A stretch of DNA of 62,687 nucleotides, taken from positions 1 to 62,687 of the forward strand of contig CAUZEA010000023.1 of the NCBI GenBank assembly GCA_963578605.1, in the 5' to 3' direction. Source of the DNA: JAKVCB01 sp963578605. Lineage in GTDB: Bacteria; Planctomycetota; Planctomycetia; Pirellulales; Lacipirellulaceae. The notes beneath the pieces are model-generated. The model ran no database searches, was not told the DNA's origin, and worked only from the letters and a program-made list of their open reading frames with translations. The translations under genes and the position numbers were made by a program. Of the stretch, positions 8,280 to 16,022 are shown piece after piece (position 1 is the first letter of the stretch; each line of letters starts with the position of its first letter).

Positions 8280-9445
8280 TTTCTTGGCGAAGGGGTTTGG
8301 TAAAAGAATGTGGCCAGGGTGCCGATTGCCAACAGGCAGAAACCGGTTGGCTCTGGAACATCAACCACCATGGTCGTTTTCCCGGTACCCGGGATCGTCT
8401 CAAAACTTGTTTTCCAAACAACATAGTCGTCGTTATCGACGAGCCCATTCCCATTGCCGTCAGCGCCATTTCCAGGTGGGTTGACGAGATCTCCGAATCG
8501 GTCACGCCAGACCGTGTAGTCGGCGGCATCTACCCCACCCGTGCGGTTGTAATCTCCCAAGATAACGGAATCGGCGAGCACCAGATCGTCCACTGCGAAA
8601 TACGCAGGCGTGTTCATGCCGAACGGCCCCGTATCGGAGGAATGAAGCCGTGTCCGCAAAATTGCCACACCCAGATCAGCCAGCGGGGTTAGATCGACTT
8701 CCTGCCACACATCGAGCACGTAGTCCTCTGCCGGATCGACAAAGCGGTAGTCTGCCAGGTAATGTTCGACCTGCCCAACCGGTTCCCGGGTAGCGTCAAG
8801 ACCTACTACCGAGAGGCGGAACCAATCGGGGGCGTCGCCGGAGGGACCCCCAAACTTTTTCGAAAAGGCGTCGCCATTGAGCATGCTCAACGCGACGTAC
8901 GTGGTATTGGCTACCTTGATGGAGTGGGGTGTCTTTCCTGGTGGCAGGACAATTTCCGGATAACTGCCAACCCCACCACCATCGAGACTGTTAAAGGCAA
9001 CGGCGTACTTTTCGGAGCTATCGGCGCCCCCGCCAGGGTACGCGCTGTACTGGTTGGTGAAGCCGGGCGCGCTGTTGTTGGTTTCCCGCGAATAGGACCA
9101 GCCACTCCAATTTCCATAGGTTGGGTTAAACGTGTTCACGAATTCCACTTCGTGTGAAATGAATCCGCCGGAACCATCTTCCCCGTTGTAGAAATTTTGC
9201 CCTGACTCGAGTGGCAATTCTTCAAAATGGATGGTCATTCCCCCGGCCGGGGTAAGGCACATCGCCAGTGCTATCGTGGCTGCCAGCCACGCGATCCAAG
9301 CTGCCTCGACAGAGGGCTCACCACTTTTGCCTGGTGGTAACTCGTTTGCCACCGGCAGGTTTTCGGAACCCAAAAATCGCTCCCCGAACGCATCACTACG
9401 ATGCATCGAAGAGGCCCTCACCGATCGAGGTCGTTCAGCGTTCAT
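8267..9445 (-). CDS. DUF4465 surface protein with dockerin and PEP-CTERM tail
   Basis: This 392-residue protein has an unusually long N-terminus before a hydrophobic signal (AAWIAWLAATIALAMCL, about 48-65). A DUF4465-type beta-sandwich follows (FEELPLESGQNFYNGEDGSGGF, NWSGWSYS, YPGGGADSSEKYAV, WQEVDLTPL, YFAVDDLVL). Next comes a dockerin type I-like Ca-binding pair (GDYNRTGGVDAADYTVWRD and DGNGNGLVDNDDYVVWK). The C-terminus is PEP-CTERM-like (VDVPEPTGF, hydrophobic stretch, basic end). From memory, DUF4465 proteins of Bacteroidota occur in B12-riboswitch loci and some bind B12 at the cell surface (BtuH type); I cannot check this here. The start overlaps the end of the pseudopilin gene by 11 bp. 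Confidence 0.85.
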   Translation of the reverse strand: MNAERPRSVRASSMHRSDAFGERFLGSENLPVANELPPGKSGEPSVEAAWIAWLAATIALAMCLTPAGGMTIHFEELPLESGQNFYNGEDGSGGFISHEVEFVNTFNPTYGNWSGWSYSRETNNSAPGFTNQYSAYPGGGADSSEKYAVAFNSLDGGGVGSYPEIVLPPGKTPHSIKVANTTYVALSMLNGDAFSKKFGGPSGDAPDWFRLSVVGLDATREPVGQVEHYLADYRFVDPAEDYVLDVWQEVDLTPLADLGVAILRTRLHSSDTGPFGMNTPAYFAVDDLVLADSVILGDYNRTGGVDAADYTVWRDRFGDLVNPPGNGADGNGNGLVDNDDYVVWKTSFETIPGTGKTTMVVDVPEPTGFCLLAIGTLATFFYQTPSPRKCTS

Positions 9446-10301
9446 GAGTCGACTCCGCCCCTGCTCGTGTGCACAACCCAGCCAGGAAGGTCAGGTCGAT
9501 GTTTTCTGTCAGGAATTTCACCCGACCGTCGGCCAGTAAACTAAGAGCTCCGCCCGGATGTTCGCTGCGAATGTCATTTTCGAAAGCTGGCGATGTGTTG
9601 ATGGCGAAGGCTTGATCGAAAATGTTGCGCCCATTAATCCATTGCCCGTCTACAAATCCCGAATCCTCGGCGACCAGCAAGGTATGCGAACTACCGTCGG
9701 TGATTTGGGAAAGCCGTACCAGCTCATCAATCAGCATCGGGCCCTTGGGCGGATAATTGGGGCTTTGGATTCGCTCACCGTAGATGCCGCCATAGTCGCA
9801 TGGCCCACGGCCCGATTCAAGTTGTGTGCCGCGGGCTCCAGTTGGGCAAACAAAAACTGGAATGACCCTGCTTGCGGCGGAAGAATTTGCGGGGCTATCG
9901 AACGGCGTGGAAAGCTCCAAGCTGTCGAACAGCGGTTGTTCGTCGAGATAAGGAAGCAAGAATGCCGACCATGCCAACTGACGTTGCGTCGGATTGGCCG
10001 GGCTCCGCCATTCAACACACCCGGTCGGAAATGCCTGGAGGTCGTTGTGGTACGCCAGCAAGGCGATGCCGATTTCGTGCAGGTGGTTCTGGCATTGTGT
10101 TTTGCGGGCCACTTCCCGCGCTGCTTGGATCGCCGGGAGCAAGAGGCCCAGGAGAATGCCAATCAAGGTTACTGCCACCAGCAGTTCAACGAGGCTGAAA
10201 CCGATCGACAACGGTTGATGGGCTGCGGGCCGGCAACGGTCCAGCAAACAGGACCGCACACCGTGCAGCAGCCAACACTTTGGCTTGAAAGACCTACGCA
10301 T
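9435..10301 (-). CDS. DUF1559 pseudopilin-like protein, first gene of the B12-riboswitch operon
   Basis: The 288-residue protein carries a prepilin-type cleavage/methylation helix (GFSLVELLVAVTLIGILLGL) followed by LLPAIQAAREVARKTQCQNH, the planctomycete DUF1559 opening. The C-terminal HPGGALSLLADGRVKFL contains the family's H-x9-DG box. DUF1559 proteins are very abundant pseudopilin-like exported proteins of unknown function. The start at 10301 is supported by AAGGGTGG seven bases upstream. A 35-residue basic leader precedes the cleavage site. The gene lies 69 bp downstream of the riboswitch aptamer and overlaps the DUF4465 gene. Confidence 0.88.
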   Translation of the reverse strand: MRRSFKPKCWLLHGVRSCLLDRCRPAAHQPLSIGFSLVELLVAVTLIGILLGLLLPAIQAAREVARKTQCQNHLHEIGIALLAYHNDLQAFPTGCVEWRSPANPTQRQLAWSAFLLPYLDEQPLFDSLELSTPFDSPANSSAASRVIPVFVCPTGARGTQLESGRGPCDYGGIYGERIQSPNYPPKGPMLIDELVRLSQITDGSSHTLLVAEDSGFVDGQWINGRNIFDQAFAINTSPAFENDIRSEHPGGALSLLADGRVKFLTENIDLTFLAGLCTRAGAESTHER

Positions 10302-10369
10302 TTGGCTACCACCCTTGAGCGCAAATGACACCACACGACCTCTTCCCCTCGAAGAGGCTCGCATACCAC

Positions 10370-10594
10370 GCGCTGGTAGGTCTTCTGACTCCCGAACCTG
10401 GCGACCCAGGCCTTCTCGCTCCTGCCTGCCGATCAGACAGGTCACCTCCCGTTAAGGAGATTGTCGCAAAAAGCAATGGCCAGCAGAATGGTTTCGCCAG
10501 TAGTGTTCGGTTACAGCGGCGGGGCCGTCCCGGATTCTCACCGAGTTCCCTGTTAGTTGGCGATCAAAAATCTCGATTCACCAAACACCAGCGC
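10370..10594 (-). promoter_or_regulatory. Cobalamin (B12) riboswitch
   Basis: Read on the minus strand, the core shows AACAGGGAACTCGGTGAGAA, then TCCGGGACGGCCCCGCCGCTG and TGTAACC, the conserved cobalamin-aptamer core (P3-P6). Closer to the gene it shows GGGAGTCAGAAGACCTACC, the conserved 3' part. The ends close into a P1 helix: 10587-10594 pairs with 10370-10377 (8 bp). Just downstream, a CCTCTTC/GAAGAGG hairpin (about 10337-10358) and then the ribosome-binding site of the pseudopilin gene form a plausible expression platform. No T-run follows the hairpin, so control is probably by hiding the ribosome-binding site. High B12 is expected to shut the operon off. Confidence 0.95.
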
Positions 10595-10763
10595 ACGCTG
10601 AACTTGGATGAACATAATCGGTTGCCGACTTGTTGTAAAGCCGTCTGAGCGGATATTCCAAGCCGATCGTGCAACCTCCCCACGAATGGTTCCCGTCTCT
10701 GGCAGCAGCAACCCGACCGCGGTACAATCGAGCAGTCGTTCTTAAACTGTTGGAGATTTCGTG

Positions 10764-10979
10764 ATGAAGATATCGATCAAGTATTGCGTGCAGTGAAATT
10801 ACACGCCACGAGCCACCAGTTTGGCGGCCAGTATCAAGCAAGCAACCAGTGCGCAACCGACGTTGGTTGAGGGAAGAGGGGGTGTATTCGATGTCACTGT
10901 CGACGGTCGTCTGATCTACTCCAAGCACGCCACCGGCCAGTTCCCCGAAGATGAGGAGATTCTCGAGCAGTTGCGCTGA
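10764..10979 (+). CDS. SelW-like (Rdx family) selenoprotein with in-frame UGA
   Basis: Reading from ATG 10764 gives MKISIKYCVQ, then TGA at 10794-10796, then NYTPRATSLAASIKQ in the same frame. It continues to GGVFDVTVDGRLIYSKHATG, QFPEDEEILEQLR and a TGA stop at 10977. With UGA read as selenocysteine (U), the motif is CVQU, the CxxU redox motif. The whole 71-residue product matches SelW/Rdx family thioredoxin-like proteins (YCxxCxYxPRA; SKxxTGxFP). GGAG lies 8 bases before the ATG, and a TACAAT -10-like box is at 10723-10728. A hairpin follows the UGA (see 10812-10828). These proteins are thought to be redox-active; the partner is unknown. Conventional gene prediction would stop at codon 10. 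Confidence 0.88.
10812..10828 (+). promoter_or_regulatory. Candidate bacterial SECIS hairpin
   Basis: Seven paired positions (10812-10818 with 10822-10828, one A/C mismatch) close a GUU loop. The loop G at 10819 lies 22 bases after the UGA codon, within the spacing known for bacterial SECIS elements, which recruit SelB. The stem was judged by eye. Confidence 0.5.
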
Positions 10980-11092
10980 TGCCCGTTACGGCTCGACGTC
11001 TGCAGCACTAACAACGGCAGGAGGTGGTTGCGACGGATTTCGGCTGCACCGCTTCTGGCGGGACGCAGGCGTATCGCGGTAATCTGGCGTGT

Positions 11093-11123
11093 AAAAAAAG
11101 CCGCCGGGGGTAACCGGCGGCTT
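11093..11123 (-). terminator. Rho-independent terminator of the sigma factor gene
   Basis: On the minus strand a 10-bp stem, AAGCCGCCGG pairing with CCGGCGGCTT (11114-11123 and 11098-11107), is followed by a T-run. It begins 40 bases after the sigma-factor stop codon and may also limit readthrough from the selenoprotein gene on the other strand. Confidence 0.9.
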
Positions 11124-11162
11124 GTCGTTTCTTTCTGGCTGTCAAATCGACTCGAGCCCGAC

Positions 11163-12740
11163 TCAGTCTAAAAAGCCGACGAGTTCAGCACTGCGGCTTG
11201 GTTGCTGTAGTTTGCGAACCGCCTTGGCTTCGATCTGTCGGATTCGTTCTCGCGTGACCTTGAAAATGTGGCCAACTTCTTCGAGCGTGTAGCTGTATCC
11301 ATCGCCCAGGCCGTAACGGAGCTTGATGATTTCCCGCTCACGGTAACTGAGCGTTTTGAGCACCGTGGTAATACGGTTGCGGAGCATTTCCTGGGCCGCA
11401 CCGATAGCCGGGCTCTCGGCTCCGATATCGGGGAGCAAGTCACCAAAGTGGCTGTCCTCGCTATTGCCAACCGGGCGATCGAGGCTGATGGGATACCGGC
11501 TCATCGCCAAAACGCGACGGGCTTCCTCGATCGTGCAGTCGGCAGCCCGGGCGGTTTCTTCGATGGTGGGCTCGCGGCCTAACCGTTGCAGCAAGGCCCG
11601 TGAGATGTTCCGCACGCGGCTCATCGTTTCGACCATGTGGACCGGGATCCGAATGGTGCGACTTTGGTCGGCCACGGCGCGTGTAATTGCCTGCCGAATC
11701 CACCAAGTGGCGTAGGTGCAGAATTTGAATCCGCGACGGTACTCGAACTTGTCCACCGCCCGCATCAAACCTGCGTTACCTTCTTGAATTAAATCGAGAA
11801 AGCTGAGGCCACGATTTCGGTACTTCTTGGCGATCGATACCACCAGTCGCAGGTTCCCCTCGGAAAGTCCTCGCTTGGCACGCTGATACTCGGCGTAGAC
11901 CTTGCGGAGGAATTTTACGCGGCTCCGCAGGCTGGTCGGTGTTTCTTGCAGGGCTCGCAAGATATTACGATACTCGATCAGGACCGGTTTGCGATCTGCT
12001 AACGGGCAGCGTTGTTTCTTCAGCTGGGCAAGTTGCGCTTCGAGCTCGTCAATTCGACGGCTGAATTGGGCCAGTTGGTCGATCATCCGTTCAATCCGCT
12101 GTGTTCGCAGCCCAAGTTCTTCAACCAACATCACGGCACGGCAGCGACGCCGGCCAAGCCGCCGCCAGGCGGCACGACGCTGAGCTATTTTGTACGACTT
12201 GCTGGTGGCAATCCGGTAGTCTTCAGCATTTCGCTCCAGCAATATTTCGAGCGTTACCAGATTGTGGGGCAAGCGACCGAGAATTTGATCCTTCTCCAGC
12301 CGATCCGTTACGGAAACTTGCACGGTACGGTCGAACGGAAGCTCACCACGGTTCACCCGCGTGAGGACTTTCACGGCGCTGCGGATCACGTAGTCACAAG
12401 CCAGCAGTTTACGTCGGAAAGCGGCCCGCGTGATTTCGATCTTGTGCGCCAGAGCAATCTCTTCTTTCCGCGTTAACAGCGGAATTTCGCCCATTTGCGT
12501 CAGATACATCCGCACCGGGTCATCCGACCAAGACTCGTCGCTATCGATTAACTCCTCAGGTTCCTCGTTCCCATCAACTTCTGCTTCTGAATCGGTATCC
12601 TCCAATGGGGTTGCTGTCGGATCCGGCAAGGCCGAATCGTTCTCGTCGACATCAAGATCCTTATTCGCAAGTCTTTCGGTTACAACTCCAGCAACAGCTG
12701 TTTCTTCTTCTAAATCATGGTCCAATAATGTGTCGTACAA
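11163..12740 (-). CDS. rpoD: RpoD/SigA-family primary-type sigma-70 factor
   Basis: This 525-residue sigma factor has an acidic N-terminus (Glu/Asp-rich, residues about 8-75), region 1.2 (DDPVRMYLTQMGEIPLLTR), a long helical nonconserved insert, region 2 (GNLRLVVSIAKKY, LIQEGNAGLMRAVDKF, FKFCTYATWWIRQAITRA), region 3, and region 4 (LSYREREIIKLRYGLG, TLEEVGHIFKVTRERIRQIEAKA). This is the complete RpoD layout. It may be the housekeeping sigma factor or one of several close RpoD paralogues found in planctomycetes. The start is likely TTG 12740, because GGAG lies 8 bases upstream; an in-frame TTG at 12758 has no such site. A terminator follows the gene. Confidence 0.93.
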   Translation of the reverse strand: MYDTLLDHDLEEETAVAGVVTERLANKDLDVDENDSALPDPTATPLEDTDSEAEVDGNEEPEELIDSDESWSDDPVRMYLTQMGEIPLLTRKEEIALAHKIEITRAAFRRKLLACDYVIRSAVKVLTRVNRGELPFDRTVQVSVTDRLEKDQILGRLPHNLVTLEILLERNAEDYRIATSKSYKIAQRRAAWRRLGRRRCRAVMLVEELGLRTQRIERMIDQLAQFSRRIDELEAQLAQLKKQRCPLADRKPVLIEYRNILRALQETPTSLRSRVKFLRKVYAEYQRAKRGLSEGNLRLVVSIAKKYRNRGLSFLDLIQEGNAGLMRAVDKFEYRRGFKFCTYATWWIRQAITRAVADQSRTIRIPVHMVETMSRVRNISRALLQRLGREPTIEETARAADCTIEEARRVLAMSRYPISLDRPVGNSEDSHFGDLLPDIGAESPAIGAAQEMLRNRITTVLKTLSYREREIIKLRYGLGDGYSYTLEEVGHIFKVTRERIRQIEAKAVRKLQQPSRSAELVGFLD

Positions 12741-14159
12741 AATGCGTACTCCTACCAAACAGACGAACCAGGGGGAGATCTCCGGAGAAAGATGGTTACA
12801 TGTCTACAACGCAGTAATGTTCGCTTGGCTAGGTAAGTGACATCGACAGGTGATAAGTTACGCGGGCAGGTGCGTTGGTAGGTAAAAAGGCCCCCTGCCA
12901 AAACACGCGAACTCACAAGCCATTGAATAAACTAAACCGGGTCAAACGAATCGAATTACTATTGCATCACTCCCTAGCTACTGCAGACACTAATTGCCGA
13001 TCCGATCAACGGTACTATTTGAGCGAACTCGACAACGACAACCAATTCTAACACCGACTCAACAAACGTTTTGCCTTTTCTGGCAATTGGAAAGAGATAG
13101 CGCTCAGGTAAACAACACTGCCTGTTGGTGCTCCTTACCTAATTGCACTCTTTACCCATTTCAAGCTAATTGAACAACCAACCACCGCAATGCATCAGAT
13201 TCGACGTCCCATTCGAGCTGCCACCCAACTAATCCTTGGACCAGCCAATTGGCAAACTTGACCTGACGAGAATCCTTATGTTGTCAGTTCCTTTCACACC
13301 CTTTTGGGACAACCGGTGGTACCGATCGAGTAAGGCAGGTAGAAAGACGAAAGAATGAGGATAGGTAAGGCAGGATGGGCCTCTATTCCCAACCCGACAA
13401 ATCCCATACCATCTTCGGGTCGAATTTCTCCCAGCCAGCCTCTTGGATTGTGAACCAGGGCGACCGCCTGTACACTTCGTGTAACGTTCCGCGCCGGTCG
13501 CCACCACAACTTCGCCGCACTTGTTCCACAGCGAAATCCCTTCAGCGATGTATCGGGGACTCCCTCACGCAGAGCACCTCTCCGCACTAAGGAAATGCAA
13601 GTCCTTAACGCGACCCCGAAAAACCATCTTTTTTTGCCGCACCCTGTTCCAGAGACCGTTGCGCCAGCCCAGTCAGACCTGTCATCCCGACGCTCTACCC
13701 CCTTGCGGGGGGTGCCGCCACGCCACATACCTCTTATTTTTCGGGCAGTTTTTAAAACTTTGGACCGAACCACTTAATTGTAGTCACCAGCGCAAGCAGG
13801 TCCAGAGTTAAAATTGGCAGATCCCGCAGAACCGGCGGGTCAGGATCCAAGTTGGAACGCACGATGACTCGTGACCAAAACCTCACAACCGACCACTATT
13901 CCAACTGGCTATTTCGACATATCCTATTACCACTCTGTGTGTTACGGAAAATGGGCCAATTCCCTGCGAGCTGTTTGCCCCGGGCAGGCTGTGACCGACT
14001 GCAACGAAGGTCTCCCGTGAAAGCTGTCTCGGAGGGCTGATTCCCCTTTATTAAGCGGTGTGCTTTTGGACCCAGGCTGGACAGCTAGAATTAAAGACGC
14101 CCCATTTCCACTTTTTGGGACAATTTGCTGTTCCCATCCGACCGCCCCCTATTCTGTCT
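12741..14159. other. 1.4-kb stretch upstream of the sigma factor gene, no supported gene
   Basis: Open frames on both strands (such as 13294-13773 minus, Arg/Trp-rich) lack ribosome-binding sites and family motifs. Short hairpins occur (for example around 13696-13717, cccccttgcggggggt), but I see no tRNA, tmRNA or other recognised RNA. The sequence probably includes the long leader and promoter of the sigma-factor gene. I could not fix a promoter with confidence. Confidence 0.4.
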
Positions 14160-14699
14160 ATGGCCAAATACCTTTTAACGTGTGCGTGTGGAGAGAATGT
14201 CGTTGTTGAGGATGCGCAGGCGGGCGGTCGCACCACTTGTCGATGTGGCAAGACGATCGAAATACCCACTTTACGAAACTTAAGACACTTGCCGCCTGCA
14301 CCTGCCGATGCCGCCACCCGATCCCAGGCTTGGTCGGTAAGGCAAGGGGTTTTTTCGGCCGCTATCATCTGCGCCGTGTTCGCCGCGACGATAGGTGGCT
14401 ATTTCTGGTGGACGGTTCCTCAGCCACAAGAATTTGATCCCGTTGACCGGGCCCAGTATGTGGACCAGCAGCTCGCCGTGATGACACCCTTGGATGGCTG
14501 GAAACTGTGGATTGCCATCTATCGAGATCTCGGTCGAGACGGCTTTGCCGAGTACCAACCGCAAAATGTATCGCTGATCCTGCAGGCCCAACAACGCCAT
14601 CGGCTCTTTTACACCCCTGCTTTTGCGATTGCGATTCTCGCCTTGATTTGTGCTCTGGTTGCTGCCTATCTGCCTGGAGCCCGCCCCCGCGATTCCTGA
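14160..14699 (+). CDS. Zinc-ribbon-like membrane protein of unknown function
   Basis: The 179-residue protein starts MAKYLLTCACGENVVVEDAQ and continues with TTCRCGKTIEIP. The two CxCG pairs resemble a small zinc ribbon. Two membrane helices follow, at about 60-80 (GVFSAAIICAVFAATIGGYF) and near the C-terminus (FAIAILALICALVAAYL), with a polar middle part between them. An upstream in-frame ATG at 14058 would add an unlikely leader. The stop codon overlaps the start of the glycosyltransferase gene (TGATG), so the two are translationally coupled. The function is not recognised; a membrane or regulatory partner of the glycosyltransferase is possible. Confidence 0.75.
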   Translation: MAKYLLTCACGENVVVEDAQAGGRTTCRCGKTIEIPTLRNLRHLPPAPADAATRSQAWSVRQGVFSAAIICAVFAATIGGYFWWTVPQPQEFDPVDRAQYVDQQLAVMTPLDGWKLWIAIYRDLGRDGFAEYQPQNVSLILQAQQRHRLFYTPAFAIAILALICALVAAYLPGARPRDS

Positions 14700-15910
14700 T
14701 GTTTCAAGTCCTCATGCCCGATTCGCAGTCCTTTCATTGCGTCCAGTACCTCCAACGGATGGACGAGGGTGATGGCGGCGTGGTGCGATTCCTGCTCAAT
14801 TTCTGCAACGACCTTGCCAACTATGGGCATCGCGTCACGCTGGTGACCGAAGATGACCGCGATGTTCCCGCGAGTTGGACTGATGGCAGCAAACAAAACC
14901 GGTCCGTCGTGAAATTGCAACTACCCGGTTTGCCTTGGTCACGGCTTTCTCCGGAATGTGAACAAGCGATGGTATCCGTTTTCCGAGATGCCGATATCCT
15001 TCACATTCATGGTATGTGGGACCCGCGAAATCTTGTCCTGGCCCGATTCGCCAGAAAAATTCATGTTCCCTACGTGTTCAGTGTGCATGGCATGCTTAAC
15101 GACTGGGCTCTCAACTTGAAACCGTGGAAAAAAAAGCTCTATTTGGCGATTGCCGGACGTACCCTGCTCGGTCGGGCAGAACAGATTCATTGCACAGCCG
15201 AAGGGGAGCGGATGCAAATGCTAAAGCAATTGCCTCGTGACAATACGACCGTCATCCCCTTGAATTTTGATCGTGAAGGGTTTGAAAACTTACCCGGCCC
15301 TGAACGAGCCAGACAAAAATTTTCTGCTCTGCAGACAAACCAGCTGGTAGTCATGGTGCTCGGGCGGTTGCATCCGGTCAAGCGGATCGAGTTGCTCATC
15401 GACGCGGTCGCGCTGGTCCATGCTGCCGGCGTTGCAGTTCAACTTGTTGTGGCTGGACCACCAGAAGAGAAGCGGTATTTGGCTAATCTCCAGGCTTTGG
15501 TTAGCCGACACGGGCTACAGGAAGATGTGCACTTTGTTGGTGCCGTTGGCGGTCTCGATAAGGTTTCCCTCTATCAAGCATGTGACATTTTCATATTACC
15601 AAGTTGGCAGGAGTGTTTTGGAATGGTTCTGGCCGAGGCTCTGGCCGCAGAAACACCAGTCATCACTACGCGGTGTGTCGACACCTGGCCGGAGCTGAAG
15701 TCAGCTGGTGGACTCATTGTTCACGACACGCCGGCAAACGTTGCCGGAGCTATTGTCGAATTGGCCGGCGATGACCAGCGCCGCTCAAAGCTCGGCCGGC
15801 GCGGCCGCCAATTTGTTTTCGATTGGCTCGATCCTGCCAGAGTGATCGTGCAGTTCGACCAGTTCTATCGCCACGCGATCGACGGTTTCAAGCAAGCCGG
15901 CCAGAAATGA
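14699..15910 (+). CDS. GT4-family glycosyltransferase
   Basis: The 403-residue GT-B protein has an N-terminal acceptor domain (MDEGDGGVVRFLLNFCNDLA, HIHGMWDPRN, YVFSVHGMLNDWAL). Its C-terminal nucleotide-sugar domain holds VMVLGRLHPVKRIELLIDAV, DIFILPSWQECFGMVLAEAL and TPVITTRCVDTWPEL. The last block carries the E-x7-E motif of GT4 enzymes. The acceptor and donor are unknown; a surface polysaccharide or glycolipid is likely. The start at 14699 shares one base with the previous stop and is preferred over an in-frame start inside the upstream gene. Confidence 0.9.
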   Translation: MFQVLMPDSQSFHCVQYLQRMDEGDGGVVRFLLNFCNDLANYGHRVTLVTEDDRDVPASWTDGSKQNRSVVKLQLPGLPWSRLSPECEQAMVSVFRDADILHIHGMWDPRNLVLARFARKIHVPYVFSVHGMLNDWALNLKPWKKKLYLAIAGRTLLGRAEQIHCTAEGERMQMLKQLPRDNTTVIPLNFDREGFENLPGPERARQKFSALQTNQLVVMVLGRLHPVKRIELLIDAVALVHAAGVAVQLVVAGPPEEKRYLANLQALVSRHGLQEDVHFVGAVGGLDKVSLYQACDIFILPSWQECFGMVLAEALAAETPVITTRCVDTWPELKSAGGLIVHDTPANVAGAIVELAGDDQRRSKLGRRGRQFVFDWLDPARVIVQFDQFYRHAIDGFKQAGQK

Positions 15911-16022
15911 TGACGAGGCGGAAATGACGATTGCCAGCAGCAACGAAGACCCGCACACGCCCTGAACCGAACCAGGGTTGAACTTCCCACAAATTGGGAT
16001 GTCCGGGGCAGTCGATGCGAGG

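Noticed and set aside
10794..10796. TGA treated as a true stop or a sequencing error
   Set aside because: The downstream frame is family-like and the UGA falls exactly on the redox position, with a following hairpin. Selenocysteine is the better explanation, although only read data and the genome's sel genes can exclude an error.
13294..13773. 159-codon minus-strand frame
   Set aside because: Composition is Arg/Trp/Gly-rich and irregular, without motif or ribosome-binding site.
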